Notes: a model not told the origin generated them from the sequence alone. Shown: positions 1 through 9,056, counted from the stretch's first letter. The stretch: DNA of 64,000 bases from Ignisphaera sp. (GCA_038735125.1 JAVYNU010000005.1:62001-126000); one strand, 5' to 3'. Numbers and translations are program-made.

Positions 1-1
1 T

Positions 2-817
2 AATGGAGATGTGATTGTCATTTCTGAAAAGGCTATCTCTACAGCCACTGGAAATATCTATGACGAGAACTCAATATTATTGGATCCGCTATCAACTCTT
101 TTAACAAAGCTGTGTAACACTATGTGGGCTAAGCTATTCAGCTACATCTTTAGATCTCCTCAAACAATATATCTATTAAACAACATGCCAATAAATGCTA
201 TAGCTGCACATAAAAAACTTGCCTTAAAAATTGGGGGTTTGAAGCATTTCTTTAAGCCATTGTCAGAAGCAGGGATAGATGCTTCTAATCTTCCATACAA
301 ATACGTCTCTCTACCACTAAAAAAGGCAAACGACATTGCAATTAAAATCTCTTCAGATATATACAAGGAGATTGGGAAAAGGGTTTGCATACTCATAATT
401 GATACTGATAGGTGTTATAAGCCAAGGTGGTTAAGGGGAATGGTGTTTTCAACAAGACGATCAGAAATTAGAGGTGTTATAGACTTTGGTGCTATTGGTT
501 ATTTCATTGGAAAGAGGTTTAGAAAACTCTTTAAAGAATATCCAACACCAGTAGCATGTAGCTGCACAAATGTGGAATTACCATTGATTCTATTCATTTC
601 AAAAAAAGTTGAAAAGTATATGGGGTCAGGCCTGGGGAGAAACGCTATGGAGATGATGAGGAGGTTAGGTAAGAATAGTTTTGATGATATAACATGGGCT
701 GATATGAACATTGTCAAGCATTATCCAGCTATCTTAGTGAAAATCATGTTTTGTGATGCTAATGGAGCATGCTTTAAAATAGATCCTTGTCAACTCTATA
801 AGCAAGCTTCTCAATAA
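2..817 (+). CDS. CofE-like F420-0:gamma-glutamyl ligase family protein (5' end outside window)
   Basis: The reading frame is open to the left edge. The first GTG (position 11) lies inside the family's N-terminal motif (GDVIVIS.K..S...G), so it is an internal Val codon and the start is upstream. The later stretch IIDTDRCYKPRWLRG followed by RGVIDFGAIGY matches the conserved CofE region (DTxGRPxRxG...DxxG). CofE adds glutamate to coenzyme F420-0 with GTP. This copy is divergent (Cys and Tyr where Phe/Gly are usual), so its acceptor may differ. It converges on an MfnD-like ligase with a 44-bp overlap of 3' ends. Both belong to families that build C1-carrier coenzymes, which fits the CODH/ACS genes next door. 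The family call is moderately sure and the substrate is unknown. Confidence 0.6.
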   Translation, partial: NGDVIVISEKAISTATGNIYDENSILLDPLSTLLTKLCNTMWAKLFSYIFRSPQTIYLLNNMPINAIAAHKKLALKIGGLKHFFKPLSEAGIDASNLPYKYVSLPLKKANDIAIKISSDIYKEIGKRVCILIIDTDRCYKPRWLRGMVFSTRRSEIRGVIDFGAIGYFIGKRFRKLFKEYPTPVACSCTNVELPLILFISKKVEKYMGSGLGRNAMEMMRRLGKNSFDDITWADMNIVKHYPAILVKIMFCDANGACFKIDPCQLYKQASQ

Positions 818-1913
818 TTTTATAATCTGTTTCCCCGATAGCATCTTTCAAAGTGTTATACCTTCTCACAGTAAGCATGGGAGTCTCTTCGCTGATATCC
901 GGGCAAATCTGAGACGATTTACTTTTGTCATTCTTAGCTATGTATATATAACCATTTGTGATATCCCCCAAGTAGACACCACCAACTTTCTTAAAGCCTA
1001 GAAGAACTGAGCCAAAATCTTCGTAGATTTCAGCAATTCCTATAGTAGATGTTGTGAACCTTGGATTAGCCTCAACTACATACATACCACTATCATTCCA
1101 CACAACATCTAATCCTATATAACCTCTGAGCCCATTAATGCAATTAGAAAGCTTTTTGAGTACACCCTCAGCCAAACCTCTATACACTGTATTTCTTATT
1201 GGTAGTATGCCCCCTCTGTACTCAAGTTTATTACCCTTCAATAGTATCAACTGTAAATTAAGACTGTAGAGCTCAACTCTATCATTATTAAAAACAGCTG
1301 ATATACTCCCATGAACACCATCAACATATTCTTGCAGAACTATGCAACCAGTTGGATCACACTCAAAAGCAATTTGAGAATATTTAATAGCGTCATCCAC
1401 GCCCCTAGCGATAAATACACACTCTGAGCCGGCCAACACAACAGGTTTCACAATTAAAGGCATTGTAAAGTCTTTTAAAACTTGTTTAACATCATCTCCT
1501 CTGCATAAAATCCTTGTGTAAGGTACTTTAACACCACATTTATCTAATGTGAGAATAGTTTCATATTTATGAGAAAGTCTCTTAACAACGTCATATGAAG
1601 GACCCAGAAACTTGTTTCCAATTCTCTCAACTGTTTTCACAAGCTCCACTGGAGGTGCTATAACAATTACATTATCAAAATGTACACTCAGTTTGCTAAC
1701 AAACTCAATGTAATCACCCTCAACAACAGCTACTGAGCCTTTAAAACAATTTGAAAGATACTTCGAAACAGTAATGACAATATTTACACCACTTCTCTGA
1801 AGTGCTTTAGCGATTGCTGAGACCATACTATACGCTTCGCCAAGCAAAGACTTATACCTGCTAACACATCCATATGAACTTACAACATATTCTGATAATA
1901 GAATAGATGCCAT
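774..1913 (-). CDS. ATP-grasp ligase, MfnD/COG1821-like (tyramine-glutamate ligase family)
   Basis: ATP-grasp protein of about 379 residues. The N-terminus reads ILLSEYV followed by LLGEAYSMVSAI, the pre-ATP-grasp pattern of COG1821. The core has VKPVVLAGSE as ATP-binding strand and loop, LQEYVDG, and the metal-binding end VVEANPRF. MfnD joins glutamate to tyramine in methanofuran synthesis; the substrate here is inferred only from family and context. The frame is open to 1985, but the extra 24 residues are unlike the family, and a TATA-like element (about 1950-1960, read on the minus strand) lies at the right distance for a transcript starting just before the ATG at 1913, so I prefer that start. 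It is divergent from cooT and convergent with the CofE-like gene. Confidence 0.65.
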   Translation of the reverse strand: MASILLSEYVVSSYGCVSRYKSLLGEAYSMVSAIAKALQRSGVNIVITVSKYLSNCFKGSVAVVEGDYIEFVSKLSVHFDNVIVIAPPVELVKTVERIGNKFLGPSYDVVKRLSHKYETILTLDKCGVKVPYTRILCRGDDVKQVLKDFTMPLIVKPVVLAGSECVFIARGVDDAIKYSQIAFECDPTGCIVLQEYVDGVHGSISAVFNNDRVELYSLNLQLILLKGNKLEYRGGILPIRNTVYRGLAEGVLKKLSNCINGLRGYIGLDVVWNDSGMYVVEANPRFTTSTIGIAEIYEDFGSVLLGFKKVGGVYLGDITNGYIYIAKNDKSKSSQICPDISEETPMLTVRRYNTLKDAIGETDYKIIEKLAYRVDKDLF

Positions 1914-2068
1914 ATAATCACAAAAGTCTAAAACTATGAACAATGAGTTATAAAGCTTTATACCAGGAAAACAATTAGACACCATGTATAGAGGATTTTA
2001 ATATTTGTACTTAAAACTCGATAAAAACTTTAATTTTGAATCGAGCTAAATTTTCCTTGGCGAATCTT

Positions 2069-2263
2069 ATGTGCGAATCAAAGGTTTATGTGAAGGAGGG
2101 TAATGAAACAAAACTTGTTATTGAAGAAGCTATTTCGATGACTCCAAAAAACGGTGGGTATGTATTTATCGATATCTCTGGTAAGAGGTATGAAATAGAT
2201 AATGCTGTTATTGAGAGCATAGATTTTATTGGACATAAGGTTGTGCTTAGAAAGATTAAGTAG
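2069..2263 (+). CDS. cooT: CooT-like nickel-binding CODH accessory protein
   Basis: A 64-residue protein starting MCESKVYV and ending GHKVVLRKIK, with the family's small beta-barrel pattern (KLVIEEA, P.NGGYVFIDISGKR, IESIDFIGHK). In CooT the Cys at position 2 binds Ni(II), and the protein helps load nickel into CO dehydrogenase. A longer frame from TTG at 2036 exists, but the ATG at 2069 puts Cys at residue 2 as the family requires. It is the first gene of a run of same-strand CODH genes, 38 bases before cooC, which strongly supports the role. Confidence 0.8.
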   Translation: MCESKVYVKEGNETKLVIEEAISMTPKNGGYVFIDISGKRYEIDNAVIESIDFIGHKVVLRKIK

Positions 2264-2280
2264 GGATTTGCTACTAAAGG

Positions 2281-2297
2281 AAAAGCCAAAGGCTTTT
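2281..2297 (+). terminator. Hairpin plus T-run between cooT and cooC
   Basis: A perfect 7-bp inverted repeat (AAAAGCC / GGCTTTT) with a 3-base AAA loop is followed at once by TTATT and the cooC ATG at 2302. It lies in the 38-base gap after the cooT stop. It looks like an intrinsic terminator or attenuator, or a structure that controls access to the cooC start, which has no GGTGA-type ribosome binding site. Function is inferred. Confidence 0.35.
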
Positions 2298-2301
2298 TAT
2301 T

Positions 2302-3078
2302 ATGAAGATTGTTGTTGTTGGAAAGGGTGGTGTTGGAAAAACAACTATAGCAGCAACTCTTGCTAGGCTTATTGGAAGAGATGGTTTTAGCGTAGTAGCT
2401 GTTGATGCAGACCCGAGTCTTAACTTAGCTATAGCCATTGGCATTCCAAGAGATGTTGCTGACAAAGCGCCTATTCTATTCGATGAGGAAGAGTTTATAA
2501 AGTCTAGAACCCTTTTACCAGACGGTTTTTTCAGATTAAATCCAAAGGTCGATGATGTTATAGAGAGGTTTGGTATTAAAGGACCCGATAATGTAACTGT
2601 TTTAAAGCTTGGTGAAGTGAAGAAAGGAGGAACAAGATGTCTTTGCCCAGAATATGCATTTTTACGAGCACTACTATCGCATCTTGTTCTCGGCAGAAAA
2701 GATGTGGTGATAATAGATATGGTGGCGGGTTTAGAGCCTATGAGTAGAGGTGCTATTAGAGGTGTTGATCTCGTTTTATCTGTTGTAGAGCCATCGATGA
2801 AATCCCTAGATACTGCATTGAAGATAGAGAAGCTTGCAAAAGATATTGGTGTAAAGAGGCTAGAGGTTATAGCAAATAAGATTAGAAGTATTGAAGAAAT
2901 TGAGAATATCGAGAAGAGTGTAGGTAAGAAGATATTTCATTGGATACCATTTGATGAAGCTATTATTGAAGCCGATTACAATGGGGTTTCACTTCTAGAC
3001 TATAAGCAATCTTCGCCAGCTATCGACTCATTGAAAGAATTAAAAAATAAAATATTGAATATGTTTCATTTAAAATGA
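2302..3078 (+). CDS. cooC: CooC-type nickel-insertion ATPase (copy 1)
   Basis: A 258-residue MinD/ParA-class ATPase. The deviant Walker A motif GKGGVGKTT is at residues 7-15, the switch region VDADPSLN follows, and VVIIDMVAGLEPM is the Walker B region. A Cys-X-Cys pair at residues 113 and 115 (RCLCPE) matches the nickel- or zinc-binding dimer motif of CooC/AcsF. The family couples ATP hydrolysis to nickel insertion into the C-cluster of CODH (or the A-cluster of ACS). It lies between cooT and cdhA on the same strand. A second, divergent copy closes the cluster at 12405, so the two may serve the two different nickel sites. Confidence 0.88.
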   Translation: MKIVVVGKGGVGKTTIAATLARLIGRDGFSVVAVDADPSLNLAIAIGIPRDVADKAPILFDEEEFIKSRTLLPDGFFRLNPKVDDVIERFGIKGPDNVTVLKLGEVKKGGTRCLCPEYAFLRALLSHLVLGRKDVVIIDMVAGLEPMSRGAIRGVDLVLSVVEPSMKSLDTALKIEKLAKDIGVKRLEVIANKIRSIEEIENIEKSVGKKIFHWIPFDEAIIEADYNGVSLLDYKQSSPAIDSLKELKNKILNMFHLK

Positions 3079-3088
3079 GAGGTAAAAG

Positions 3089-3098
3089 CTTAAAAGAT
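3089..3098 (+). promoter_or_regulatory. Putative TATA box of cdhA
   Basis: The sequence gcttaaaaga is centred about 27 bases before position 3120, where a GGTGACG ribosome binding site (3120-3126) begins, followed by the cdhA ATG at 3134. The 55-base gap after cooC therefore holds a plausible promoter for the cdh structural genes in addition to any read-through. Confidence 0.4.
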
Positions 3099-3133
3099 CA
3101 AGGCCATCAAAATTCCTTTGGTGACGTAGTTTT

Positions 3134-5518
3134 ATGAGTGTTCCATTTAAGAACGTGAGATTTAAAATTGATGAAATTAAGACTTCTATTGGAGAGGTTA
3201 AAGGTGTTGATATAAGTATTGGCTATGTTGTTGAGGAATGGGAGGAGCCTCCTGGCCCCACACCATTCCCAACAGTAGCATCTTTGCGCCATTGGGACCA
3301 CACTCTATTGAGACGATACAAACCTCTCTATCTACCATATTGTGATCTTTGTTGTTTGTGTACATATGGAAGATGTGACTTGTCAAGAGGTAAAAGGGGC
3401 TCTTGCGGATTAAATCTATCGGAGCAGCAATCTAGGTTAGTAACACTTGTTTGTGCCGTTGGCGCATCAACCCATGCTAGCCATGCTAGAGAGCTTCTTG
3501 ACAAGCTCAAGAAGGAGTTTGGCGAAGACACTTCCATAGACCTTGGCGGAGAAGTTTATGTGGAGATGCCTATAACAAGACTTGTCACAGGTGTTAAACC
3601 AAAAACTCTTAGGGATTTAGAGATTGTTTTAGACTATGTTGAGAGGCAGATCGTTCAAACGCTTGCCAGTGTTCATACTGGTCAGGAAGGTGATTGGATA
3701 GACTATGAATCTAAGGTTTTACACCTTGGAATGCTGGATCATGTAGCACTTGAGATAGCTGATGTAACCCAAATAGTCTCTCTAGGCTTCCCCAAAGCAG
3801 ATCCTAATGCACCTTTGGTAGACATTGGTATTGGAACTATAGATTCATCTAAACCAGTTATCCTTGTGATAGGCCATAATGTATTGCCATCTACAGCTAT
3901 AATAGATTATCTAGAGGCTATGGGCATTAGAGACAAGGTCGAGGTTTGCGGACTTTGCTGCACAGCCCACGACCTTACAAGATATGAGAAGAAGAGAGCT
4001 AAAATTGTTGGGCCCATATCATGGCAGCTAAGATTTATTAGAACAGGCATCCCAGATGTTGTTGTAATTGATGAGCAATGCATATATACTAACATTCTTG
4101 AGGAGGTTAAGAATATAGGAGCTATACTAATAGCAACATCAGATAAGGCGATGAGAGGACTTCCAGATAGGACCCACGCAGACCCAGACTCCGTTGTTGA
4201 GGAACTTGTCACAGGAAAGATACCAGGTGCACTAATATTAGATGAGGATAAAGCCGCTCAAGTAGCTGTTAAAACAGCTTTGAAAATAGCTCCACAGAGA
4301 GCTAAATATAAATTGAGTTTAATGAACGAGGAAGCTGTTGTAGAGTATGCAAAGAGATGCACAATGTGTAGAAATTGTGAGAGAAACTGTCCTCAAAACC
4401 TCCCAATATCTTCTGCAATGGCTCTGGCGGCAAAAGGTGATTTAACCAAGCTTGCGTCACTCTACCAAAAATGTTTCGCTTGCAGAAGATGTGAATATGA
4501 TTGTCCAAGAAAAATACCAGTGCTAACACTCATGCTAGCCTCTGCAAAGAGAATGTTATTAAATGAGAGGTATAAGGTTAGGGTTGGTAGAGGACCTATA
4601 CAAGACACTGAGATTAGAGCTGTTGGAAGGGATATTGTCCTTGGCACCATACCAGGTGTTGTAGCCTTTGTAGGCTGTGCTAACTGGCCTGATAGCTTTA
4701 ATGATGTTGCTAAGATGGCTAGGGAATTTGCCTCTAGAAGATACATCGTTGTAGCTTCTGGCTGTTCAGCTATGGCAATAGCCATGATGAAGAGTGAGGA
4801 GGACAAGACACCATATGAAGAGTTTTCAGGCATCTTTGAAGCTGGTGGAATTATCAATGTCGGTTCATGTGTTGCAAATGCACATATAGCAGGAGCTGTA
4901 ATAAAAATTGCAAACATATTTGCAAAGTTACCTTTAAGAGCAAACTATGCTGAAATAGCAGACTACATACTCAATAGAGTTGGTGCTGTTGGAGTTGCAT
5001 GGGGTGCTATGAGCCAGAAAGCAGCTGCAATAGCATCAGGTTTCTGGAGGCTAGGTATACCAGTCATAGTTGGTCCTCACGGACTTAAATACAGAAGAAT
5101 GCTTATGGGGGATGAAACAGATGAGGAGAGCTGGGTAGGATACGATGCAATGACTGGTGAGAAGGTTAGGCTAGATCCAGCACCACTACACCTATTCTAT
5201 GCAGCCGAAAGTCTCGAAGAAGCTATGGTTATGGTTCCAAAACTCTGCATAAGACCCGCTGACACCCCGCAGGGGAGAGCAATAAAACTAACAAACTACA
5301 TATCTCTGTACAAACAGTTCTACGGCTCAGATAAACTCCCACCAGATATACACCTGTACATTAGAACCGAAGGGGATATACCAGTAACATATAGAGATGA
5401 GGTTATGGATTATCTCAAAGAAGTTGGGTGGAAAGAGAGAACTGTTGCAGCAAACCCAACACTACTAAGAGATATTGTGGAAAAGTATGAATTGAGAAGA
5501 AAGGGAGTGCCGACTTAG
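3134..5518 (+). CDS. cdhA: Acetyl-CoA decarbonylase/synthase alpha subunit (Ni-Fe-S CO dehydrogenase)
   Basis: A 794-residue archaeal CODH catalytic subunit that interconverts CO2 and CO. A cysteine cluster at about residues 70-91 (CDLCCLC...GRC...GSCG) supplies the B- and D-type Fe-S clusters. C-cluster ligand motifs are seen as GHNV, VCGLCCTAHD, DEQC, FVGCANW, ASGCS and NVGSC. Two ferredoxin-type 4Fe-4S motifs (CTMCRNCERNCP and CFACRRCEYDCP) lie in the middle, as in the archaeal and not the monofunctional bacterial enzyme. Length matches archaeal CdhA (about 780-800). The start has a good GGTGACG site 8 bases upstream. It is followed after 10 bases by cdhB. Confidence 0.97.
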   Translation: MSVPFKNVRFKIDEIKTSIGEVKGVDISIGYVVEEWEEPPGPTPFPTVASLRHWDHTLLRRYKPLYLPYCDLCCLCTYGRCDLSRGKRGSCGLNLSEQQSRLVTLVCAVGASTHASHARELLDKLKKEFGEDTSIDLGGEVYVEMPITRLVTGVKPKTLRDLEIVLDYVERQIVQTLASVHTGQEGDWIDYESKVLHLGMLDHVALEIADVTQIVSLGFPKADPNAPLVDIGIGTIDSSKPVILVIGHNVLPSTAIIDYLEAMGIRDKVEVCGLCCTAHDLTRYEKKRAKIVGPISWQLRFIRTGIPDVVVIDEQCIYTNILEEVKNIGAILIATSDKAMRGLPDRTHADPDSVVEELVTGKIPGALILDEDKAAQVAVKTALKIAPQRAKYKLSLMNEEAVVEYAKRCTMCRNCERNCPQNLPISSAMALAAKGDLTKLASLYQKCFACRRCEYDCPRKIPVLTLMLASAKRMLLNERYKVRVGRGPIQDTEIRAVGRDIVLGTIPGVVAFVGCANWPDSFNDVAKMAREFASRRYIVVASGCSAMAIAMMKSEEDKTPYEEFSGIFEAGGIINVGSCVANAHIAGAVIKIANIFAKLPLRANYAEIADYILNRVGAVGVAWGAMSQKAAAIASGFWRLGIPVIVGPHGLKYRRMLMGDETDEESWVGYDAMTGEKVRLDPAPLHLFYAAESLEEAMVMVPKLCIRPADTPQGRAIKLTNYISLYKQFYGSDKLPPDIHLYIRTEGDIPVTYRDEVMDYLKEVGWKERTVAANPTLLRDIVEKYELRRKGVPT

Positions 5519-5528
5519 GTGACGTAAA

Positions 5529-6065
5529 ATGGCACTTGAGTATTGGCTTAAAGGAGACATACCACCTGGTCCAATAAAAGCTACATTAGTAATGGATCCC
5601 TCTAAAGCAGTTGAAATAATTAGGAAATTCGTGGGTCAACAAGTAATATTGATAGGATCTAACATAGAGGAAATAGAGAAAGCTGTTGGAGACGTCATCA
5701 CACATGTAATTGAAATGGCAAAAGCATTGAAAAGCCCCATCATAACATCAAGCTCTTATGTTGTTAAAAAACTTGATGATAATGGATTCAGAGAATACAA
5801 AATCCTACCTCCTCTAGAAGCCATACAAAAAATATCTAAAGGTCTAATACCATGCAGATTAGCAATTTTCATAGGCTTTAGATATGCCTATGGCTGGCTA
5901 CTTCTAAACTCCATAAAACACTACAAACCAGAAATCCAAACACTATCTCTAGATCCATATGCACAACCAAATGCCACATGGACATTGCCTTCACTACCAC
6001 TTACAATATGGTACAAAAACTTAAATCAACTTATTGAAAACATTAAATCTGTTGCGCAGAAATAA
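5529..6065 (+). CDS. cdhB: Acetyl-CoA decarbonylase/synthase epsilon subunit
   Basis: A 178-residue protein with the DHS-like Rossmann fold pattern of CdhB (PGPIKATLV near the N-terminus, VILIGSNI, LAIFIGFRYAYGW, and a closing PLTIWYKNLNQLI). In archaea this small subunit binds CdhA in the alpha2-epsilon2 CODH component; its exact role is not settled. The ribosome binding site GGTGACG overlaps the cdhA stop codon (TAGGTGACG), implying translational coupling. The position between cdhA and cdhC is the usual archaeal order. Confidence 0.93.
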   Translation: MALEYWLKGDIPPGPIKATLVMDPSKAVEIIRKFVGQQVILIGSNIEEIEKAVGDVITHVIEMAKALKSPIITSSSYVVKKLDDNGFREYKILPPLEAIQKISKGLIPCRLAIFIGFRYAYGWLLLNSIKHYKPEIQTLSLDPYAQPNATWTLPSLPLTIWYKNLNQLIENIKSVAQK

Positions 6066-6089
6066 TTGTGGCTTTAGAGTGTGGTAATT

Positions 6090-7721
6090 ATGTCTAGTAG
6101 CATAGCCCTAAAGATAATTGAGAGAATTGAACTACCTTCCAATATACCAATAAAGATTTTCAAAGTGTCGCCTCCGCCACAAAAAGGGATGTTTTCTGAT
6201 ATACCAGTTGATGTAGGTCCCCAATATGAGGGTCAGAGGGTTAGAGGCCCGGAGATGTTTGTTGAGCTTGGGGGTCCAAAGGTTAAATATAAATTTGAGT
6301 TGTTTTTGGTTAAATCAGTTGAAGAGGTTGAAGATGGAGAGATTGTTGTTGTTGGGCCAGATTTGAATGAGATGAGTGAGGGGAAGAGCTATGAATATGC
6401 AGTTATATTTGAAGCTGCTGGAAGGGGTTTGGAGTCCCAAGCTGAGGGCGTTCTTGAGAGGCGTATCCATGAGTTTAGCAACTATATTCAGGGATATATG
6501 CATCTCAATCAGAGATATGAGATTTGGCTTAGGGTAAGTAAGAGGTCTTATCAAAAAGGCTTGAATTCATTTAGATACATTGGAACAGCTTTATATAGGC
6601 TCTTCAAATCAGCTTTTCCAATAATAGAGAAGCTTAGAATATATTTCATAACAGATGCAAAAGTTGTTGAGATTCTATATCCGCAAGCTATAAAAGTTTA
6701 TGAGGAGAGGGATAGAAGGGCACTAGGGCTTAGAGATGAGGATGTAGACACATTTTATTCATGTAAACTCTGCCAATCATTTGCACCAACACATACATGC
6801 ATAATTACACCGGAAAGACCATCCGCATGTGGAGCTATATCATGGCTCGATGCAAGAGTTGCATCGCAAATAGATCCCAAAGGTCCTATACAGCCTGTGC
6901 CAAAGGGGAGATGCCTAGATCCTGTAGCTGGAGAGTATGAGGGTGTTAATGAAGCTGTTAAAAAGCTTTCTAATGGGGCTATACAGAGGATTAGGCTATA
7001 TTCTTTATTTGAATATCCGCCAACTATATGTGGATGTTTCGAAATAGCAACATTCTACATACCTGAATTAGACGCAGTTGGACTTGTTAATAGAGGCTAT
7101 GGAGGGTTAACACCTATAGGTCTAAGATTTAGTCAAATAGCAGATACTGTTGGAGGTGGTAAGCAGGTTCCAGGATTCCAGGGAATAGGGCTTTTATATC
7201 TTAGAAGTAAAAAGCTTTTCCAAGCAGATGGTGGATGGACGAGAATCGTCTGGATGACCTCAGAACTAAAAGAGCGTGTATTAGATGCCATACCCCCGGA
7301 GCTTAGAGATAAAATAGCTACTGAGAAGGAGGCTAAGACTGTTGACGAACTTAAAAAGTTTCTCATTGAGAAAGGCCATCCAGCAGCAAAGAAGATTCTG
7401 GAGAAGGAGAGGACTGCTGAGAAGAAGATGGAAGAGGAAAAGAAGTCTGCTGAAGTACAGCCCCCACCACAACTCACACAAGTCCAGCCAACACCAACGA
7501 TACAATTACCACAAGTAACACCACAGCCAACACCAGCTGTTGTGGCTCCTGCAAACCTACAAGCTGTAACAATTCCCATGCCAGGTGGAATAACAGTTTC
7601 AGTGACAATTCCAACCCAATTAACACAGCCTAGAGGACCTCCAATAAATGTTGTTTTGAAGGGTGTTAAAATAAGGATTGAGAAGATGGTTATAAAGAGA
7701 GGTGAGGTGGAGAAGAAGTGA
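6090..7721 (+). CDS. cdhC: Acetyl-CoA synthase beta subunit
   Basis: A 543-residue archaeal acetyl-CoA synthase that condenses CO, a corrinoid-bound methyl group and CoA. A-cluster cysteines are visible as CKLCQSF at about residues 225-228, HTC at about 237, and CGC at about 314-316. The CO-channel N-terminal domain of bacterial AcsB is absent, as expected for archaea. The C-terminal third has a charged helix, a Pro/Gln/Thr-rich linker (about 455-490) and a small basic end domain. The ATG at 6090 is preferred over the GTG at 6081 because that GTGGT is itself the likely ribosome binding site. The stop overlaps the cdhD start by four bases. Confidence 0.95.
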   Translation: MSSSIALKIIERIELPSNIPIKIFKVSPPPQKGMFSDIPVDVGPQYEGQRVRGPEMFVELGGPKVKYKFELFLVKSVEEVEDGEIVVVGPDLNEMSEGKSYEYAVIFEAAGRGLESQAEGVLERRIHEFSNYIQGYMHLNQRYEIWLRVSKRSYQKGLNSFRYIGTALYRLFKSAFPIIEKLRIYFITDAKVVEILYPQAIKVYEERDRRALGLRDEDVDTFYSCKLCQSFAPTHTCIITPERPSACGAISWLDARVASQIDPKGPIQPVPKGRCLDPVAGEYEGVNEAVKKLSNGAIQRIRLYSLFEYPPTICGCFEIATFYIPELDAVGLVNRGYGGLTPIGLRFSQIADTVGGGKQVPGFQGIGLLYLRSKKLFQADGGWTRIVWMTSELKERVLDAIPPELRDKIATEKEAKTVDELKKFLIEKGHPAAKKILEKERTAEKKMEEEKKSAEVQPPPQLTQVQPTPTIQLPQVTPQPTPAVVAPANLQAVTIPMPGGITVSVTIPTQLTQPRGPPINVVLKGVKIRIEKMVIKRGEVEKK

Positions 7722-9052
7722 GTAGAGATAGAGATGAATTAAGAAAGAGACAAAATGATGAAGAAGAGTCGAAGAGATATGCAGAGATTGCAGGGCTTTT
7801 AGCAAAAATTGCTGAAGCACTTGAAAAGGGTGTTGTAGAGCTATACAACATAGAGCTTGCATTTGATGAAGTAGAGTTGCAAATTCCATCATCAGCCATA
7901 GAGACGTTACCAATTCCAATCACAATTACGCCACCTCCGCAAAAAGTTGCTGAAGCGAAGCCGGAAACCCAAGCTGCCATAGCTATAGCTAAAACTGTTG
8001 AGATTGTTGGAAAGAAAGTTGTAGAATTGATGAGGATAGGTTTTGAGGAGCCGAAGCCGAATTTTACTGGAAAAGTTGTTGAGGTTAAAATAGGTGCTAC
8101 TAAAAGTGAGGGGGGAACCAGGGAAACATCATTTGTTTTAGGTGGACATGAGCTTCCACCATACTATTATCTCACAGGCTATAAGCCACCACATTTACCA
8201 GCCTTCGGAGGAGACACATTTGATATGAAAATTGGTTTGCCTAGAGCTGTTAGACAGGTTTTTGGAGATGCTTTAGATAATCCAGAGGAGTGGGCTAGGG
8301 TATGGGTCAAAAAGTTTGGTGCAGAAGCTATAGATATTCACCTTGTTAGTACAGATCCCACGCTAAAGAATGCTTCTGCAGAAGAAGCCGTTAAGACAGT
8401 TGATAGGTTTTTGCAAGTAGTTAAAACGCCTATTGTTGTTGGTGGTAGTGGCAATCCAGAAAAAGATATTGAGGTTTTCAACGCTATTGCAAATGCTTTT
8501 CCCAGTGAGGGTTTAGTTATAAACAGTCTAAATCTTGATATGGCGTTAGAGAAGGTTTGTCCAAACATAGCAAAGACAAACGCTGTTGTGATAGATTTCT
8601 CCCCTATGAGTGTTGAGAAAGCTGAGGAGATAAATAGAAAGGTGTATACATGGATACCCAGAAACAGGATATTGCTTGATCTAAACATAGGTGGCATTGG
8701 TTATGGAACAGAATATGGATTTACAACCATGGAGAGATCAAGACTGGCAGCGCTTCTAGGCAATGAGCTACTTCAACACCCATTTAATGTCGGAGCAGCA
8801 AATGCCTGGGGTGCTAGGGAGGCATGGATGACAATGGATCCCTACTGGGGACCTAAAGAGGTTAGAGGATCTCTGTGGGAAACGCTAACATGTGTTATTT
8901 GCCTCCTTGCAGGTGCTGACTACTTCATGGTTCTACACCCACTTACAATGAAGGTTTTGAAGAGTCTTAGAGAATACCTCTTCTCAGATCCAAAGCCAAG
9001 AGACCCCGAAAAGGCTTTGTCATGGCTTTCAACAAAACTTCCCGTGGTGTAG
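7718..9052 (+). CDS. cdhD: Corrinoid/Fe-S protein small subunit (delta)
   Basis: A 444-residue CdhD. The TIM-barrel core carries FVLGGHELPP, TFDMKIGLP, VVGGSGNPEKD, LLDLNIGGIGYG and a long conserved stretch around NVGAANAWGAREAWM. It pairs with CdhE to form the corrinoid protein that carries the methyl group from the tetrahydropterin to acetyl-CoA synthase. The start is GTG inside GTGA, sharing four bases with the cdhC stop, a classical coupled junction. The N-terminal 80 residues are charged and Pro-rich, as in other archaeal CdhD proteins. It ends 4 bases before cdhE. Confidence 0.95.
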   Translation: MSRDRDELRKRQNDEEESKRYAEIAGLLAKIAEALEKGVVELYNIELAFDEVELQIPSSAIETLPIPITITPPPQKVAEAKPETQAAIAIAKTVEIVGKKVVELMRIGFEEPKPNFTGKVVEVKIGATKSEGGTRETSFVLGGHELPPYYYLTGYKPPHLPAFGGDTFDMKIGLPRAVRQVFGDALDNPEEWARVWVKKFGAEAIDIHLVSTDPTLKNASAEEAVKTVDRFLQVVKTPIVVGGSGNPEKDIEVFNAIANAFPSEGLVINSLNLDMALEKVCPNIAKTNAVVIDFSPMSVEKAEEINRKVYTWIPRNRILLDLNIGGIGYGTEYGFTTMERSRLAALLGNELLQHPFNVGAANAWGAREAWMTMDPYWGPKEVRGSLWETLTCVICLLAGADYFMVLHPLTMKVLKSLREYLFSDPKPRDPEKALSWLSTKLPVV

Positions 9053-9056
9053 ATCT

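Noticed and set aside
7133-7579. 148-codon minus-strand frame
   Set aside because: Antisense to the Pro-rich end of cdhC; its Gly/Cys-rich content mirrors proline codons.
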